Positions 42,540 through 51,661 of a stretch of DNA of 64,000 nucleotides are shown in pieces (position 1 is the first letter of the stretch; each line of letters starts with the position of its first letter). This stretch comes from Paenibacillus plantarum (GTDB taxonomy: Bacteria > Bacillota > Bacilli > Paenibacillales > NBRC-103111). The translations under genes were made by a program, and so were the position numbers. The stretch spans positions 186,001-250,000 of the forward strand of contig NZ_WHNY01000074.1 of the NCBI RefSeq assembly GCF_013141695.1, in the 5' to 3' direction. The notes below the pieces were generated by a model. It saw nothing but the letters and a program-made list of their open reading frames with translations. It searched no databases and was not told the origin of the DNA.

Positions 42540-43196
42540 TTAGATGGCTAAAACCTCTTTCAGATACGTGGCTAATGAAACGAGTTGATTGCCAACAACG
42601 TGCTTCGTTTGCTTCTCCGCAGCCTGAGCCGCTGGAACCATCGAGAGCTGAGCAGCAACCACGCGCTTCGTTGGGTTTTCCTCGATCAGAGGGATCAACC
42701 CATCTGTGACAGCTTGTATGTATTCACTCTTCTTCCCATGCATGATGAGCTCAAAGGTATTCGCCAGAAGGGCAGGCGCTGCTTCAAGTGCGATCCCTTT
42801 CTTAGCGGCGTAAAGGAATAACTGGTTCATCGTTCCTTGTACAGTGCTTGGATTCGTAAAAGCAACAATCGCAGGCTGATCCAGCTGACAGATCTCTTCG
42901 AATAGCGGATCATCGATTTTGATAATCGGAATTGGAAAAGGATGAACATTTTCATCGTAAATGGCGGTAAAAAAAGTGCATGTTATTAAAATCGCGTCTA
43001 CGTGGCTTTTGGCTATCCAATTCAGTGTGTCGAGCACTTTCTTTTGAGCCATTTCGGTCGTGAAATCCGCATCCAGCTTGATCCGATCTAGACCCGGATC
43101 TACATAATGAATGAGCTCCACGTCCAAACTGCGCAGGGCATTGTCAATATGCTCAATATTCGAATAATGGGCATGGAAGCATCCGATTCTTTTCAT
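42540..43196 (-). CDS. Asp/Glu racemase superfamily protein
   Basis: 218 residues of the aspartate/glutamate/hydantoin racemase fold. The first catalytic Cys is in ILITCTFF (about 73). The matching second motif reads VVAAQLSMVPAA, where Cys is replaced, so normal two-base racemisation is doubtful; a decarboxylase, isomerase or non-catalytic role is possible. GGGAG precedes the ATG. It lies 3 nt after the alditol-oxidase-like gene, so the two form a two-gene operon. Confidence 0.8.
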   Translation of the reverse strand: MKRIGCFHAHYSNIEHIDNALRSLDVELIHYVDPGLDRIKLDADFTTEMAQKKVLDTLNWIAKSHVDAILITCTFFTAIYDENVHPFPIPIIKIDDPLFEEICQLDQPAIVAFTNPSTVQGTMNQLFLYAAKKGIALEAAPALLANTFELIMHGKKSEYIQAVTDGLIPLIEENPTKRVVAAQLSMVPAAQAAEKQTKHVVGNQLVSLATYLKEVLAI

Positions 43197-43198
43197 TA

Positions 43199-44470
43199 TT
43201 AATCTCCCAAGATGTACGTTTTCAAGAAGTCATTGCGGAACTTGCCATCTGGATCACATTGGCGAAGCAGTTGCTGAAAGTCTGGCAGTCTCTCAAACAG
43301 TGACTGCACGCGGGCCGGCGACATCGTAAACAGCTTGCCCCAATGCGGTCGAACTTCGAAAGGCTCGAGATGCTGTTCAATGATAGGCAGCACTTGTTTA
43401 ACAGCTTCCCAATTCGGTTTCCATGTAAAATGAAAAGCGACCATCTGCTGCTTATAGCAGGGACTCATCCACAAATCATCTGCCGCAATTGTACGTACCT
43501 CAGAAACATACAGCAGAGGCGAGATGAGCTCTTTGATACTGTTGAGCGCACATAATGCCGCATACGCATGTTGGCGGGGCACGTAGTATTCGCTCTGCAA
43601 TTCTTCCCCTGCACTAGGCGTGAAATCCATCCGAAAGTGCGGCATCCGTTCATGCCAAGGCCCTGGTATTCCCATCTGTTCACTGCAATTCTCGGAGGTG
43701 TGACCTGGCACGGGATGACGATGTGCATCAGCGAGCTTGGCCCCGTATAACTCAGCTTCTACCTGCTCCGGAGCGGAGGATTGAACACTCGTTACCTGCT
43801 TCTTCCACAGTTGATTAAACGAAGATTCCTGCCAATTTGTGAAAAGGCTGACACTGTAGCCACTGGAGAAAATGTCGTCGAAGTGCTCTTCTAGCTGCGC
43901 TAATGGCACATTGTCGTACACATGTTGATGCATCAGAAAGGATGGGACTACATTCAAGGTGATTGTCGTGACAACACCTAATCCACCTAGTCCTACAGCT
44001 GCACCGGCAAGATGTCCATTTTCATGGTCTCGGGAGAATAGCACGATACTCCCATCCGCGATGACCACTTCCATGGCATGAACAGCCGTCGCCAAATTGC
44101 CATGGCGATCACCAGAACCATGTGTTGCGGTAGCGCATGCGCCTGCAACTGTAATATGAGGTAAAGAAGCGAGATTGTGCAGCGCGTACCCATTCGCGTG
44201 AAGATACTCGCCTAGCTCACCATAGCGAATGCCTGCTTCAACCGTTACCCGATGGTTCGTTCGATCAAGCGAGATCACACGATTCAGCTTCTCAAGCGAA
44301 ATCAAGCTTTCCGTACAGTCAGCGATGCCATTGAACGAATGGCGCGTACCAAGCACCTTGATTTGTTGACTGCTTGCTACTAATGCTTGTACTTCTTCTA
44401 TGTTCGCAGGAACATGATAATTGGCGGCGCTGTACGTGTAATTGCCAGCCCAGTTGCGATTATTGATCAT
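43199..44470 (-). CDS. FAD-linked alditol/aldonolactone oxidase-like protein
   Basis: 423 residues. NWAGNYTYSA at the start is typical of AldO/xylitol oxidase. The FAD domain has GTRHSFNGIADC with His44 as the covalent attachment residue, and HITVAGACATATHGSGDRHG. The C-terminal ALO domain has RPHWGKLFTM near the end. Family members oxidise polyols or sugar lactones with O2, producing H2O2. GGGAGA precedes the ATG. Co-transcribed with the racemase-like gene, suggesting a shared sugar-acid or polyol pathway. Confidence 0.9.
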   Translation of the reverse strand: MINNRNWAGNYTYSAANYHVPANIEEVQALVASSQQIKVLGTRHSFNGIADCTESLISLEKLNRVISLDRTNHRVTVEAGIRYGELGEYLHANGYALHNLASLPHITVAGACATATHGSGDRHGNLATAVHAMEVVIADGSIVLFSRDHENGHLAGAAVGLGGLGVVTTITLNVVPSFLMHQHVYDNVPLAQLEEHFDDIFSSGYSVSLFTNWQESSFNQLWKKQVTSVQSSAPEQVEAELYGAKLADAHRHPVPGHTSENCSEQMGIPGPWHERMPHFRMDFTPSAGEELQSEYYVPRQHAYAALCALNSIKELISPLLYVSEVRTIAADDLWMSPCYKQQMVAFHFTWKPNWEAVKQVLPIIEQHLEPFEVRPHWGKLFTMSPARVQSLFERLPDFQQLLRQCDPDGKFRNDFLKTYILGD

Positions 44471-44609
44471 CGTTGTATGTTCTCCCTTTTCCCAGCAGTT
44501 TTATCATTTTATCACCATTTTAACATAACCCACTATCCAAGCATAAATCCTATGCACAACATCACATGATAGTAAACCCATCCGGCCGCTTACTCTAGCA
44601 TACAAAAAA

Positions 44610-44658
44610 GGCACCCATAGTCTGAACGCTTTTTCAAAGTGTCCAGACTACGGGTACC
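44610..44658 (-). terminator. Intrinsic terminator of the maltodextrin operon
   Basis: 15-bp stem (GGTACCCGTAGTCTG arm on the minus strand, two G-U pairs) with a 19-nt loop, then six Ts on the minus strand, about 40 nt past the GH13 stop. Confidence 0.8.
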
Positions 44659-44693
44659 AGCGTACAGACCTCGAGTCTTTTGTATATGAATAT

Positions 44694-46481
44694 TTAATCC
44701 GTCAAAATCGCACAACCAAATGCTGGTAGCTGCACAGTCAAGCAACTATCCGAAACGCTAACAACGTATTCTACTTCATTAAGAACATCCGAAAGCTGAT
44801 TATTTGAAGCTGTCCATGGAGCTGTAACCACCAATTCCTGTGGATTCGGGGAATGATGGATGATGACCGCGACGCGTTTACCGTCGTACTCGCGCAAAAA
44901 GCCAAACGCATTGCGTGCTTCATCAACGAACCATAATCGAAAGTTGCCGCGTGTGAGTACGATGTGACGCTTGCGAAGTGCTGCGAGCTTGCGATATAAA
45001 GCCAGCATCTCTCCGTTCTGCTCTGAGCTCTCCCAGACCATTGGTTTCCGGCAATCCGGATCGGTTTCACCAGTCATCCCAACCTCATCGCCATAATAGA
45101 TCATCGGCATTCCGAGATAAGTGAATTGAAAACAAACGGCCAGTTTCATCCGAGCAACTGCTGTTTCTGTTTTGTTCCAACCCCATCCCCCCTTCATACA
45201 GGAGGTGAGAAACCGCTCAGTATCATGGCTCCCCAACAATTGGAGCATAGCTGAGTTCGCCTGATCCGTGTAGCTCATCTGAATTTGAACGATTTCCTCC
45301 AGAAAACGGGTCGCACCTACAGTTTGGCGGGCAAAGAAATCAAGTACAGCTTCACGAAACAGATAGTTCATCACACTATCAAACTGATCTCCCCGCAGCC
45401 AAGGTCCAGCTTGGTGCATAATCTCGCCGATTAAAGCAAGCTCGCTGCTAATGCCCTTCACTTCTGTCCGCAGCTGACGCCAAAATTGCTGATCAACTTC
45501 ATTCGCCACATCAAGCCTCCAGCCGTCTATTCCTACCTCTTCTATCCAGTAGCGCGCCACCTTCAGCAAATAATCGACAACCTTCGGATTGGAAGTATTC
45601 AACTTCGGCATCGTGGATTCAGCATGAGAGAATGTCTCATAGCTCGGTACTGGCTTCTGTACAATCGGAAAGTTATGAACATGATACCAATCCTTATACG
45701 GTGAAGCATCCCCCGAATCCAACACATCGCGAAATGCGAAAAATTGGTCTCCTGAATGATTAAATACAGCATCTAGAATCAGACGCATCCCCTGCTGCTT
45801 AGCTGACCATTTCAGGAGCTTCAATAGTCCTATATCTCCGAAAGAGGGATCAATCTTGTAATAATCCGTAACATCATATTTGTGATTGGAAGGCGATTTG
45901 AAAATCGGTGTAAGATAAATCGTATTCACGCCGAGCTCAGCCAAATAAGGCAGTTTCTCGATGATCCCCTGGATATCTCCCCCAAATAAGGATTCGCTCT
46001 CTGGTTTATCCTCTTGCGTCCAGGGCTGAACACCTTTTGGGTCGTTAGTCAGATCGCCATTGCGAAATCGGTCTGGAAATATTTGATAGACAATAGCTTC
46101 AGGCAACCACGATGGAACCTGAGGAATATCCGCATCACAAATATATGAAAAGTGGAAGTAACCTGCTTCTGCTCGGTGCATGGAAGCTCCACGTTCTCCG
46201 TACCAAACATCATTTCCTTCTCGTGTTCGAACCATAAACAAATACCGCAGCCTCCTCTTCGGAAGCTCCACCATTGTTTCATAGTAGTCAAAATGTCGGG
46301 TAAAACCAACTTTCTCCATCTCCTGCGGCAGTTCTGTTCCCGGTGAATGATAACGATCTGCATGTACGATACTGCAAGAGAGTGTCGCATTTTTCTTCAT
46401 CCGAATACGAACCTTCAGGTGGGTTTGATTCAAGGCAAAAGCATATGGAGCTTCGTTTGTATGATAAATAGACTCGAGCAT
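44694..46481 (-). CDS. GH13 alpha-amylase family enzyme (neopullulanase/cyclomaltodextrinase type)
   Basis: 595 residues, no signal peptide, so cytoplasmic. The N-terminal CBM34-like domain (~1-110, MLESIYHTNEAPYAFAL) is followed by a TIM barrel with all GH13 regions: DAVFNHSG, GWRLDVANEV (nucleophile Asp), LIGEIMH (acid Glu), LLGSHDTERF (stabilising Asp). It should cleave imported maltodextrins or cyclodextrins. The ATG at 46481 is supported by AAGGAG 8 nt upstream; an earlier start would overlap the permease. Last gene of malE-F-G-GH13. Confidence 0.92.
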   Translation of the reverse strand: MLESIYHTNEAPYAFALNQTHLKVRIRMKKNATLSCSIVHADRYHSPGTELPQEMEKVGFTRHFDYYETMVELPKRRLRYLFMVRTREGNDVWYGERGASMHRAEAGYFHFSYICDADIPQVPSWLPEAIVYQIFPDRFRNGDLTNDPKGVQPWTQEDKPESESLFGGDIQGIIEKLPYLAELGVNTIYLTPIFKSPSNHKYDVTDYYKIDPSFGDIGLLKLLKWSAKQQGMRLILDAVFNHSGDQFFAFRDVLDSGDASPYKDWYHVHNFPIVQKPVPSYETFSHAESTMPKLNTSNPKVVDYLLKVARYWIEEVGIDGWRLDVANEVDQQFWRQLRTEVKGISSELALIGEIMHQAGPWLRGDQFDSVMNYLFREAVLDFFARQTVGATRFLEEIVQIQMSYTDQANSAMLQLLGSHDTERFLTSCMKGGWGWNKTETAVARMKLAVCFQFTYLGMPMIYYGDEVGMTGETDPDCRKPMVWESSEQNGEMLALYRKLAALRKRHIVLTRGNFRLWFVDEARNAFGFLREYDGKRVAVIIHHSPNPQELVVTAPWTASNNQLSDVLNEVEYVVSVSDSCLTVQLPAFGCAILTD

Positions 46482-46509
46482 TCGTTGATCTCCTTCTAGT
46501 AAGCATGAC

Positions 46510-47334
46510 TTAGCCTTTGGATGCACCGACCGTAAGACCGTCTATTAAGTATCGCTGCAGCCAAAAATAAAGAATAATAATCGGGACTGCCAAGAGTACG
46601 GCGCCAGCCGCAAACATCGTAAATTCTGTTGAGTTCCGTTGGCTGACCATTTCATAGAGCCCTACAGCTAAAGTGATTTTTTCTTGTGATCTTAGAATGA
46701 GCCGAGCAAAGATGAAATCGACCCAGGCCCCTGAGAAAATAACTAGGCTAATGTACGTCAGCATAGGTTTGGATAAGGGGAAAATAATTTTCCAGAATAC
46801 GATGCTATGCGTTGCCCCATCAATTAAAGCTGCTTCCTCCAAGCTGCGAGGAATCGTATCATAGAACCCTTTTGCCACGAACATATTCATGACGAACGCA
46901 CCCGAGCTGTATACCAAAATGAGCGCCCAGTGATTATTCAACAATTTGATTTGGGACAACAGGATAAAGATGGAAATCATCGCCATAAATCCGGGAAACA
47001 TATTCAGGATAAGCAGCAGGATTAACCCCTGCTTCCTGCCAGGAAACCGGAAACGGGCCAAGGCGTAAGAACCAAGCATGGTCAGCAGGCTTCCAAATAA
47101 CGTAGAGAAGAAGGCTACTTTCAGTGTGTTCATAAACCATATAGGGTAACGGTGTATCTTACTTGTAAACAAGTCTCTGTAATGATCCAGCGTGAGCGAA
47201 TGTGGAATGAAGGTTTCACTGTATAAGCTGTTGCCTGATTTCAAGGAAGACAACAATATCCACAAGGCAGGATACACGCTCGCCAATGAAAGAACGATTA
47301 GGATCAAATAGGTCACCACGAGGCGAATTTTCAT
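46510..47334 (-). CDS. malG: Maltodextrin ABC permease MalG-type
   Basis: 274 residues, six transmembrane segments. The EAA loop is LEEAALIDGATHSIVFWKI, followed by FPLSKPMLTYISL. The C-terminus is LIDGLTVGASKG, typical of the MalG/GanQ subfamily. Its ATG overlaps the stop of the partner permease (ATGA, 47331-47334), so the two are translationally coupled. It forms the maltodextrin channel. Confidence 0.9.
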   Translation of the reverse strand: MKIRLVVTYLILIVLSLASVYPALWILLSSLKSGNSLYSETFIPHSLTLDHYRDLFTSKIHRYPIWFMNTLKVAFFSTLFGSLLTMLGSYALARFRFPGRKQGLILLLILNMFPGFMAMISIFILLSQIKLLNNHWALILVYSSGAFVMNMFVAKGFYDTIPRSLEEAALIDGATHSIVFWKIIFPLSKPMLTYISLVIFSGAWVDFIFARLILRSQEKITLAVGLYEMVSQRNSTEFTMFAAGAVLLAVPIIILYFWLQRYLIDGLTVGASKG

Positions 47335-48644
47335 TGAATAATGTCATCCTCCTTGTAAGATTGCGTTTTCCGATACTGATAAATCGAAATTCCAGCGACC
47401 ATAACGAAAATAATCAGCCCAATCACCGAAGCGAAGTTGTATTGGTTGTTCGTTAACGTCAGCTTATACAGCCATGTCACAAGCAAATCCGTCGCTCCTG
47501 CATATTGGTAGTTGGATATAAGCGGATTGCCATCTGTGAGCATGAAGATAACGTTGAAATTATTAATGTTTGAGGCAAATTGCATAATGAGAACCGGAGC
47601 TGCAGAGAACATGACCATGGGCAATGTGATTTCCCTGAACTTATCCCAAGCCTTGGCTCCATCTACTTCCGCCGACTCATATAAATCCCTTGGAATCGTA
47701 GTCAAAATACCCGAGACGAGCACCATAATTAACGGCATACCCAGCCATAAGTTCACGCTAAGCACGGTTACCTTTGCCCAAAAAGGGTCTGTCAGCCAAG
47801 GTAATCCTTGCAGGCCAAACCATCTTAAGTACTGGTTAATTGGACCGAATTCGCTATTGAGCAAGTTGCGAAAAACTAATAATGAAACCAAATTGGGAAT
47901 CGCAAAAGGAACAATCAGCAGCGTTCGCCACATTTTCTTTAACCGGACATCCTTCTGCGCAACCAAAACCGCTACGAACGTTCCTGCTACGAAGGTCGTT
48001 ATCGTGGCCAAAACAGCCCATATCACCGTCCAAGTCAGTACGCCATAGAAGGTTCTGCTCCATGTCTTGAGTGTGAGCAGATTTTGGAATATACGAAATC
48101 CTACCCAATCCAAAAGGTTGGCCGGAGGCAGCACCGGGGCGGCATAATTGGTGAAGGCAATCAAAATACTAAAGATAAGCGGCATGACATTCAGGAAAAC
48201 AACGAAAATGGCAGGGATGGCGAGAATGAGATAAGGAAAATGCCGATACCGAATATGCTGAAGCGTCTGGGCGAAAGAGTGGGGCTGAGTCCCCCTCTCT
48301 CGCAATCCAGCCACCTTATACGCATCACGCACATTCAGGATATACACAAGTAGAATGAACATCACACCTAGCAAAGAAATGAGTCCCTCCACCATAAGAA
48401 ATACCGAATGATCACCTGCAACCGGCGTGTATACATCCCCCGATTTAACGATAGAACGCGGGGTATCCCCCAGTGTGATTAACCCAACAATGCGCCCGAA
48501 TCCTTGAGAAACGATGAATACGACTCCCGCAAGGCCAAAGATAAACAATAGAAACCCTTTGATCAGTTGCTTGTTGTACCATTGTCCGAAACCCATGAAG
48601 AAGATGGAGAGCCATATGGCTTTGCCGGTGTAGTTGTTCTGCAT
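47331..48644 (-). CDS. malF: Maltodextrin ABC permease MalF-type
   Basis: About 437 residues. Extra N-terminal helices (AIWLSIFFMGFGQWYNKQLI) typical of Gram-positive MalF/GanP precede the transport core with six helices and an EAA loop LYESAEVDGAKAWDKFREIT. The start is taken at the ATG at 48644 since an upstream one would lie inside malE. It works with MalG and a shared ATPase. The next gene overlaps by four bases. Confidence 0.9.
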   Translation of the reverse strand: MQNNYTGKAIWLSIFFMGFGQWYNKQLIKGFLLFIFGLAGVVFIVSQGFGRIVGLITLGDTPRSIVKSGDVYTPVAGDHSVFLMVEGLISLLGVMFILLVYILNVRDAYKVAGLRERGTQPHSFAQTLQHIRYRHFPYLILAIPAIFVVFLNVMPLIFSILIAFTNYAAPVLPPANLLDWVGFRIFQNLLTLKTWSRTFYGVLTWTVIWAVLATITTFVAGTFVAVLVAQKDVRLKKMWRTLLIVPFAIPNLVSLLVFRNLLNSEFGPINQYLRWFGLQGLPWLTDPFWAKVTVLSVNLWLGMPLIMVLVSGILTTIPRDLYESAEVDGAKAWDKFREITLPMVMFSAAPVLIMQFASNINNFNVIFMLTDGNPLISNYQYAGATDLLVTWLYKLTLTNNQYNFASVIGLIIFVMVAGISIYQYRKTQSYKEDDIIQ

Positions 48645-48666
48645 GTCGATTGCGCTTCTTTCCTTT

Positions 48667-50007
48667 TTATTTTTTGGCCGGAGCTGATGCAATTTGTTCT
48701 TTAATCGTTTTCACCGCTTCATCCAACTTCTTGCGGACATCAGCACGCTCGTTCCAAATGGCCGTAAATGCCCCTTCCATCGGTGTCCATACATTGGCCG
48801 TTTGAGGGAGTGTCGGCATGGGCTGAGATTGCGCGAACTGCTTGATAAATCCACCTAACATCGGATCATTCGCAATAATGGGATCCTTGCTCGCCTCTGC
48901 ATTTGCGGGTAGAATTCCCGTAGCTTTAAAATTCTTTAAAGCATTGTCCTTGTTGGTAATGAATTGGGCGAACAGCTTCGCCGCCTTAGGGTATTTCGTA
49001 TAGGAATTCACATAGTAAGAGCGGACACCTGAAAACGATATGGCTTTCTTCCCACCTGGGAAATCCGGCAGCGGCATGACCCCGAAGTTCACTTTATTTT
49101 TAAATGAACCGATTGACCATGGTCCGTCAATGTTATAGGCTAGTTTGCCCTCTTGAAACAATTGCGTTTTCACATCATAGCTCAAATCCTCGACCTTAAC
49201 AGGAAGAATATCATGCAAGCTTTGGTAATATTTCACGCCGTCTACAGCTCCATCGCTATTCAGACCGATATCGCCCGCATCCGTTCCGTTTTTGCCGAAC
49301 ATATAACCACCGAACGATGCCAGGAAAATGTAGTTGTAATACATGATCTTCGTTTCCCACATGATGCCGTATTTTTTCTTGGCTTGATCATTGTACGTTT
49401 TGGAAAAAGCAATAATATCATCCCAAGTCTTCGGCAAATCTTTAACTAAGTCTTTATTGTAAAAGAGGGCGTACGTTTCTACAGATTTTGGATACCCGTA
49501 AAGCTTTCCATTATAAGAAGAGGCATCGATCGCTGCTTTGGCCATTGTCGCTTCCGTTTCCTTTTGAAACAAATCATTGGGCAATAGCAGGCCAGCCGTT
49601 ACTGTATTCCCAAGCTTATCGTGAGGGAACATCACCACGTCTGCACCAAGTCCTGCCGGTCCATCATTCGCAAGCCTTCCTGCTTGATCAGGTGCAGCGA
49701 CAGACTCCACTTTCACATCGACATTATATTGTTGTTTGAAAGCAGCAGCCAATTCTTTTACAAAAGCAACTTCAGCACCATCTTCCCATACAAGTAGAGA
49801 GGCACCGGGCTCAGGTTTGCTATTAGCATTGGCATTGGCAGCGTTATCATTTTTATCCTTGTCTGTTCCTTCAGGCTGCTTGGTTGCCTCACTGGCAGGT
49901 TTCATGGAAGCAGTACTTGATTGATTATCACCCGCTCCTGTTGAACATCCTGTGAGTGAACTTGCAACAAGTGTGGCAGTTAGCAGACCTAACATTTTCT
50001 TCTTCAT
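48667..50007 (-). CDS. malE: Maltodextrin-binding lipoprotein MalE-type
   Basis: About 446 residues. Lipobox SLTGCSTGAG, then a Lys/Asn/Ala-rich linker, then the family-1 solute-binding fold (LLVWEDGAEVAFVKELAAAF; GYPKSVETYALFYNKDLV; YNIDGPWSIGSFKNKVNFGV; FSGVRSYYVNSY). It captures maltodextrins outside and delivers them to MalF/MalG. The ATG at 50007 is placed 11 nt after GAAGGGG. First gene of the operon; a LacI-type operator lies upstream. Confidence 0.9.
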   Translation of the reverse strand: MKKKMLGLLTATLVASSLTGCSTGAGDNQSSTASMKPASEATKQPEGTDKDKNDNAANANANSKPEPGASLLVWEDGAEVAFVKELAAAFKQQYNVDVKVESVAAPDQAGRLANDGPAGLGADVVMFPHDKLGNTVTAGLLLPNDLFQKETEATMAKAAIDASSYNGKLYGYPKSVETYALFYNKDLVKDLPKTWDDIIAFSKTYNDQAKKKYGIMWETKIMYYNYIFLASFGGYMFGKNGTDAGDIGLNSDGAVDGVKYYQSLHDILPVKVEDLSYDVKTQLFQEGKLAYNIDGPWSIGSFKNKVNFGVMPLPDFPGGKKAISFSGVRSYYVNSYTKYPKAAKLFAQFITNKDNALKNFKATGILPANAEASKDPIIANDPMLGGFIKQFAQSQPMPTLPQTANVWTPMEGAFTAIWNERADVRKKLDEAVKTIKEQIASAPAKK

Positions 50008-50103
50008 ACGCAGCATTACCCCTTCTATAATCGGATGAAAAACGACAATACCATTCTGATTATTGATGTGCTATAGTGTAGAGAAAAATAAGCAACGATA
50101 CAT

Positions 50104-50121
50104 TAGGAAACCGGTTTCCTA
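50104..50121. promoter_or_regulatory. LacI-type operator (MalR site)
   Basis: Perfect 18-bp palindrome TAGGAAACCGGTTTCCTA in the malE-malR divergent region. The central CCGG with GGAAA arms suits LacI-family half-site recognition. Confidence 0.85.
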
Positions 50122-50131
50122 AATATAAAAT

Positions 50132-50149
50132 AACATATCCGTTTTCTTA
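50132..50149. promoter_or_regulatory. Second, weaker LacI-type operator
   Basis: ACATATCCGTTTTCTTAA is an imperfect copy of the 18-bp palindrome (minus strand AAGAAAACGGATATG), 28 bp downstream of the first, overlapping the leader of the LacI gene. It may give autoregulation. Confidence 0.5.
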
Positions 50150-50179
50150 AATCAAACTATTTTTATGAGCGTTGGGGGA

Positions 50180-51199
50180 ACTATGAGTAAAATTACAATT
50201 AATGATATTGCCAAAGTTGCCAATGTCGCGAAATCTACCGTATCGAAAGTGCTGAACGACTCTCCAACGATACCGGAAGCAACCAAAATAAAAATTAGGG
50301 ATATCATGAAACAAATGAATTACATCCCGAGCAGCATTGCAACCCAATTGGCTAAACAAAGCAGCTTCAATATCGGCGTGCTTATTGATATGTCACGGAA
50401 GCATGATTTCTTGAACCATTTCTTTTATACCATTATCGGTGGGATAGAAAATGTGATTGGCACACTAAATTATGAATTAACCATCTGCAATTCTCATTCC
50501 CAGAGCGAGAATAACTTCCTGGAACGACTCGTTTTGAATAAAAAAGTAGACGGTCTCATTATGGATAACACAATTCTAACCGCGTCGCTAGCTCAGCAAT
50601 TGAATGATTTGCGATTTCCCTTCGTATCACTAGGCGGTTTAGCAGGTGTCGATTCGGTGAGTTGGGTAGATATCGATAATATTCAGGGAGCTGGGATGAT
50701 CACCGAACATTTGTTGCAACAGGGATACAGCAACTTCGCTTTTGTTGGTGGTGAGGTTCATAGCCCCCTCTTCAAAAACCGATACGAAGGCGTGACACGT
50801 ACGCTTCAACGGTTCGGTAAAACGATCCACAACGACCACCTAAAGACAGGTTTCGCTAACGAAGAAAACGGATATACCCTGATGCAAGAGCTGCTGGCAC
50901 TAGCCTCCCCGCCTGATGCGGTTGTTTGCATCAACAATTACACCGCCTTTGGTGTATTAAAGGCCATACGCGAGCATGGACTGTCTGTACCGAATGAGAT
51001 CGGAATTGTTACGTTCGACAATTACCCGCTTGCACCTTATACAACGCCACCACTCACTTGCCTCGAGCTGGATACTTTCGAGCTGGGTGTCACCGCGGGG
51101 ACCATGCTGACTCAGCGGATTGCCGATCCTCATAAACCCGTGGAAACCAGATCGATTGAACCTAGTCTAATTATTCGTGAATCGACTCGTAGACAGTAA
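50180..51199 (+). CDS. malR: LacI-family repressor of the maltodextrin operon
   Basis: 339 residues: the N-terminal helix-turn-helix ITINDIAKVANVAKSTVSKV and the hinge region RDIMKQMNYIPSSIATQLAK, followed by a periplasmic-binding-type core. GGGGGAA lies 4-5 nt before the ATG at 50180, favouring it over an ATG five codons earlier. Divergent from malE with an 18-bp palindrome between, so it probably represses malE-F-G-GH13 and itself and is released by a maltodextrin. The symbol is by context. Confidence 0.88.
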   Translation, partial: TMSKITINDIAKVANVAKSTVSKVLNDSPTIPEATKIKIRDIMKQMNYIPSSIATQLAKQSSFNIGVLIDMSRKHDFLNHFFYTIIGGIENVIGTLNYELTICNSHSQSENNFLERLVLNKKVDGLIMDNTILTASLAQQLNDLRFPFVSLGGLAGVDSVSWVDIDNIQGAGMITEHLLQQGYSNFAFVGGEVHSPLFKNRYEGVTRTLQRFGKTIHNDHLKTGFANEENGYTLMQELLALASPPDAVVCINNYTAFGVLKAIREHGLSVPNEIGIVTFDNYPLAPYTTPPLTCLELDTFELGVTAGTMLTQRIADPHKPVETRSIEPSLIIRESTRRQ

Positions 51200-51272
51200 A
51201 CATCATAAAACCGCCATGAGAAAAACTTCTCCGCTGTCCTTCAAGGACGGAGCGTTTATGGAGAAATACAAG

Positions 51273-51307
51273 AAAAGGGACTGTACTTGAGAAGTACGTC
51301 CCTTTTT
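51273..51307 (+). terminator. Intrinsic terminator after malR
   Basis: Long AAAAGGGAC-GTACTT / AAGTAC-GTCCCTTTT stem with a 3-nt loop and a T-tail. A weaker CTCCG/CGGAG hairpin (51229-51252) lies just before it. Confidence 0.85.
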
Positions 51308-51375
51308 GCATACGGCAGCCATGTTAGCGTTCCTCTCTCGTGCAGGGATGCGGGCAGCCGTGGACCAAACACTAG

Positions 51376-51570
51376 AGTAACTGTATTTTGTACATTTAAT
51401 TTCACATCAAATTCGTGTTTCAGTGATTTAACTGGAAATTATCCATGTAATTCCAAGATTTCAAGAGAATATGGATGAAATTCGATGATTTAACGACATA
51501 AATTCCATCTAATCGTGGAATTCGGAGAAATTCGCGAGAATTAACTGTATGTTTTCCATTTAGACGGGGT
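51376..51570. repeat. Dispersed intergenic repeat, site B
   Basis: Four direct units with TTAACTG-like heads and TTTA/TCTA-like tails at about 51376, 51427, 51488 and 51539, spaced ~51, 61 and 51 bp. The last unit AATTAACTGTATGTT matches the last unit of site A (36054). No open frame of interest. It fills the gap between malR and the family-3 binding protein. Confidence 0.65.
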
Positions 51571-51606
51571 AGGAAAACCGAAATCAGATAAAGTAGAGTA
51601 AAAAAA

Positions 51607-51643
51607 GCTGTCCTGAAGTAGAAAAATCTACTTATGGGACAGC
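51607..51643 (-). terminator. Intrinsic terminator after the family-3 binding protein
   Basis: GCTGTCC/GGGACAGC outer stem and AGTAGA/TCTACT inner stem; the minus strand runs on into seven Ts. Confidence 0.85.
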
Positions 51644-51661
51644 CTCTATATAAGAATAGAA

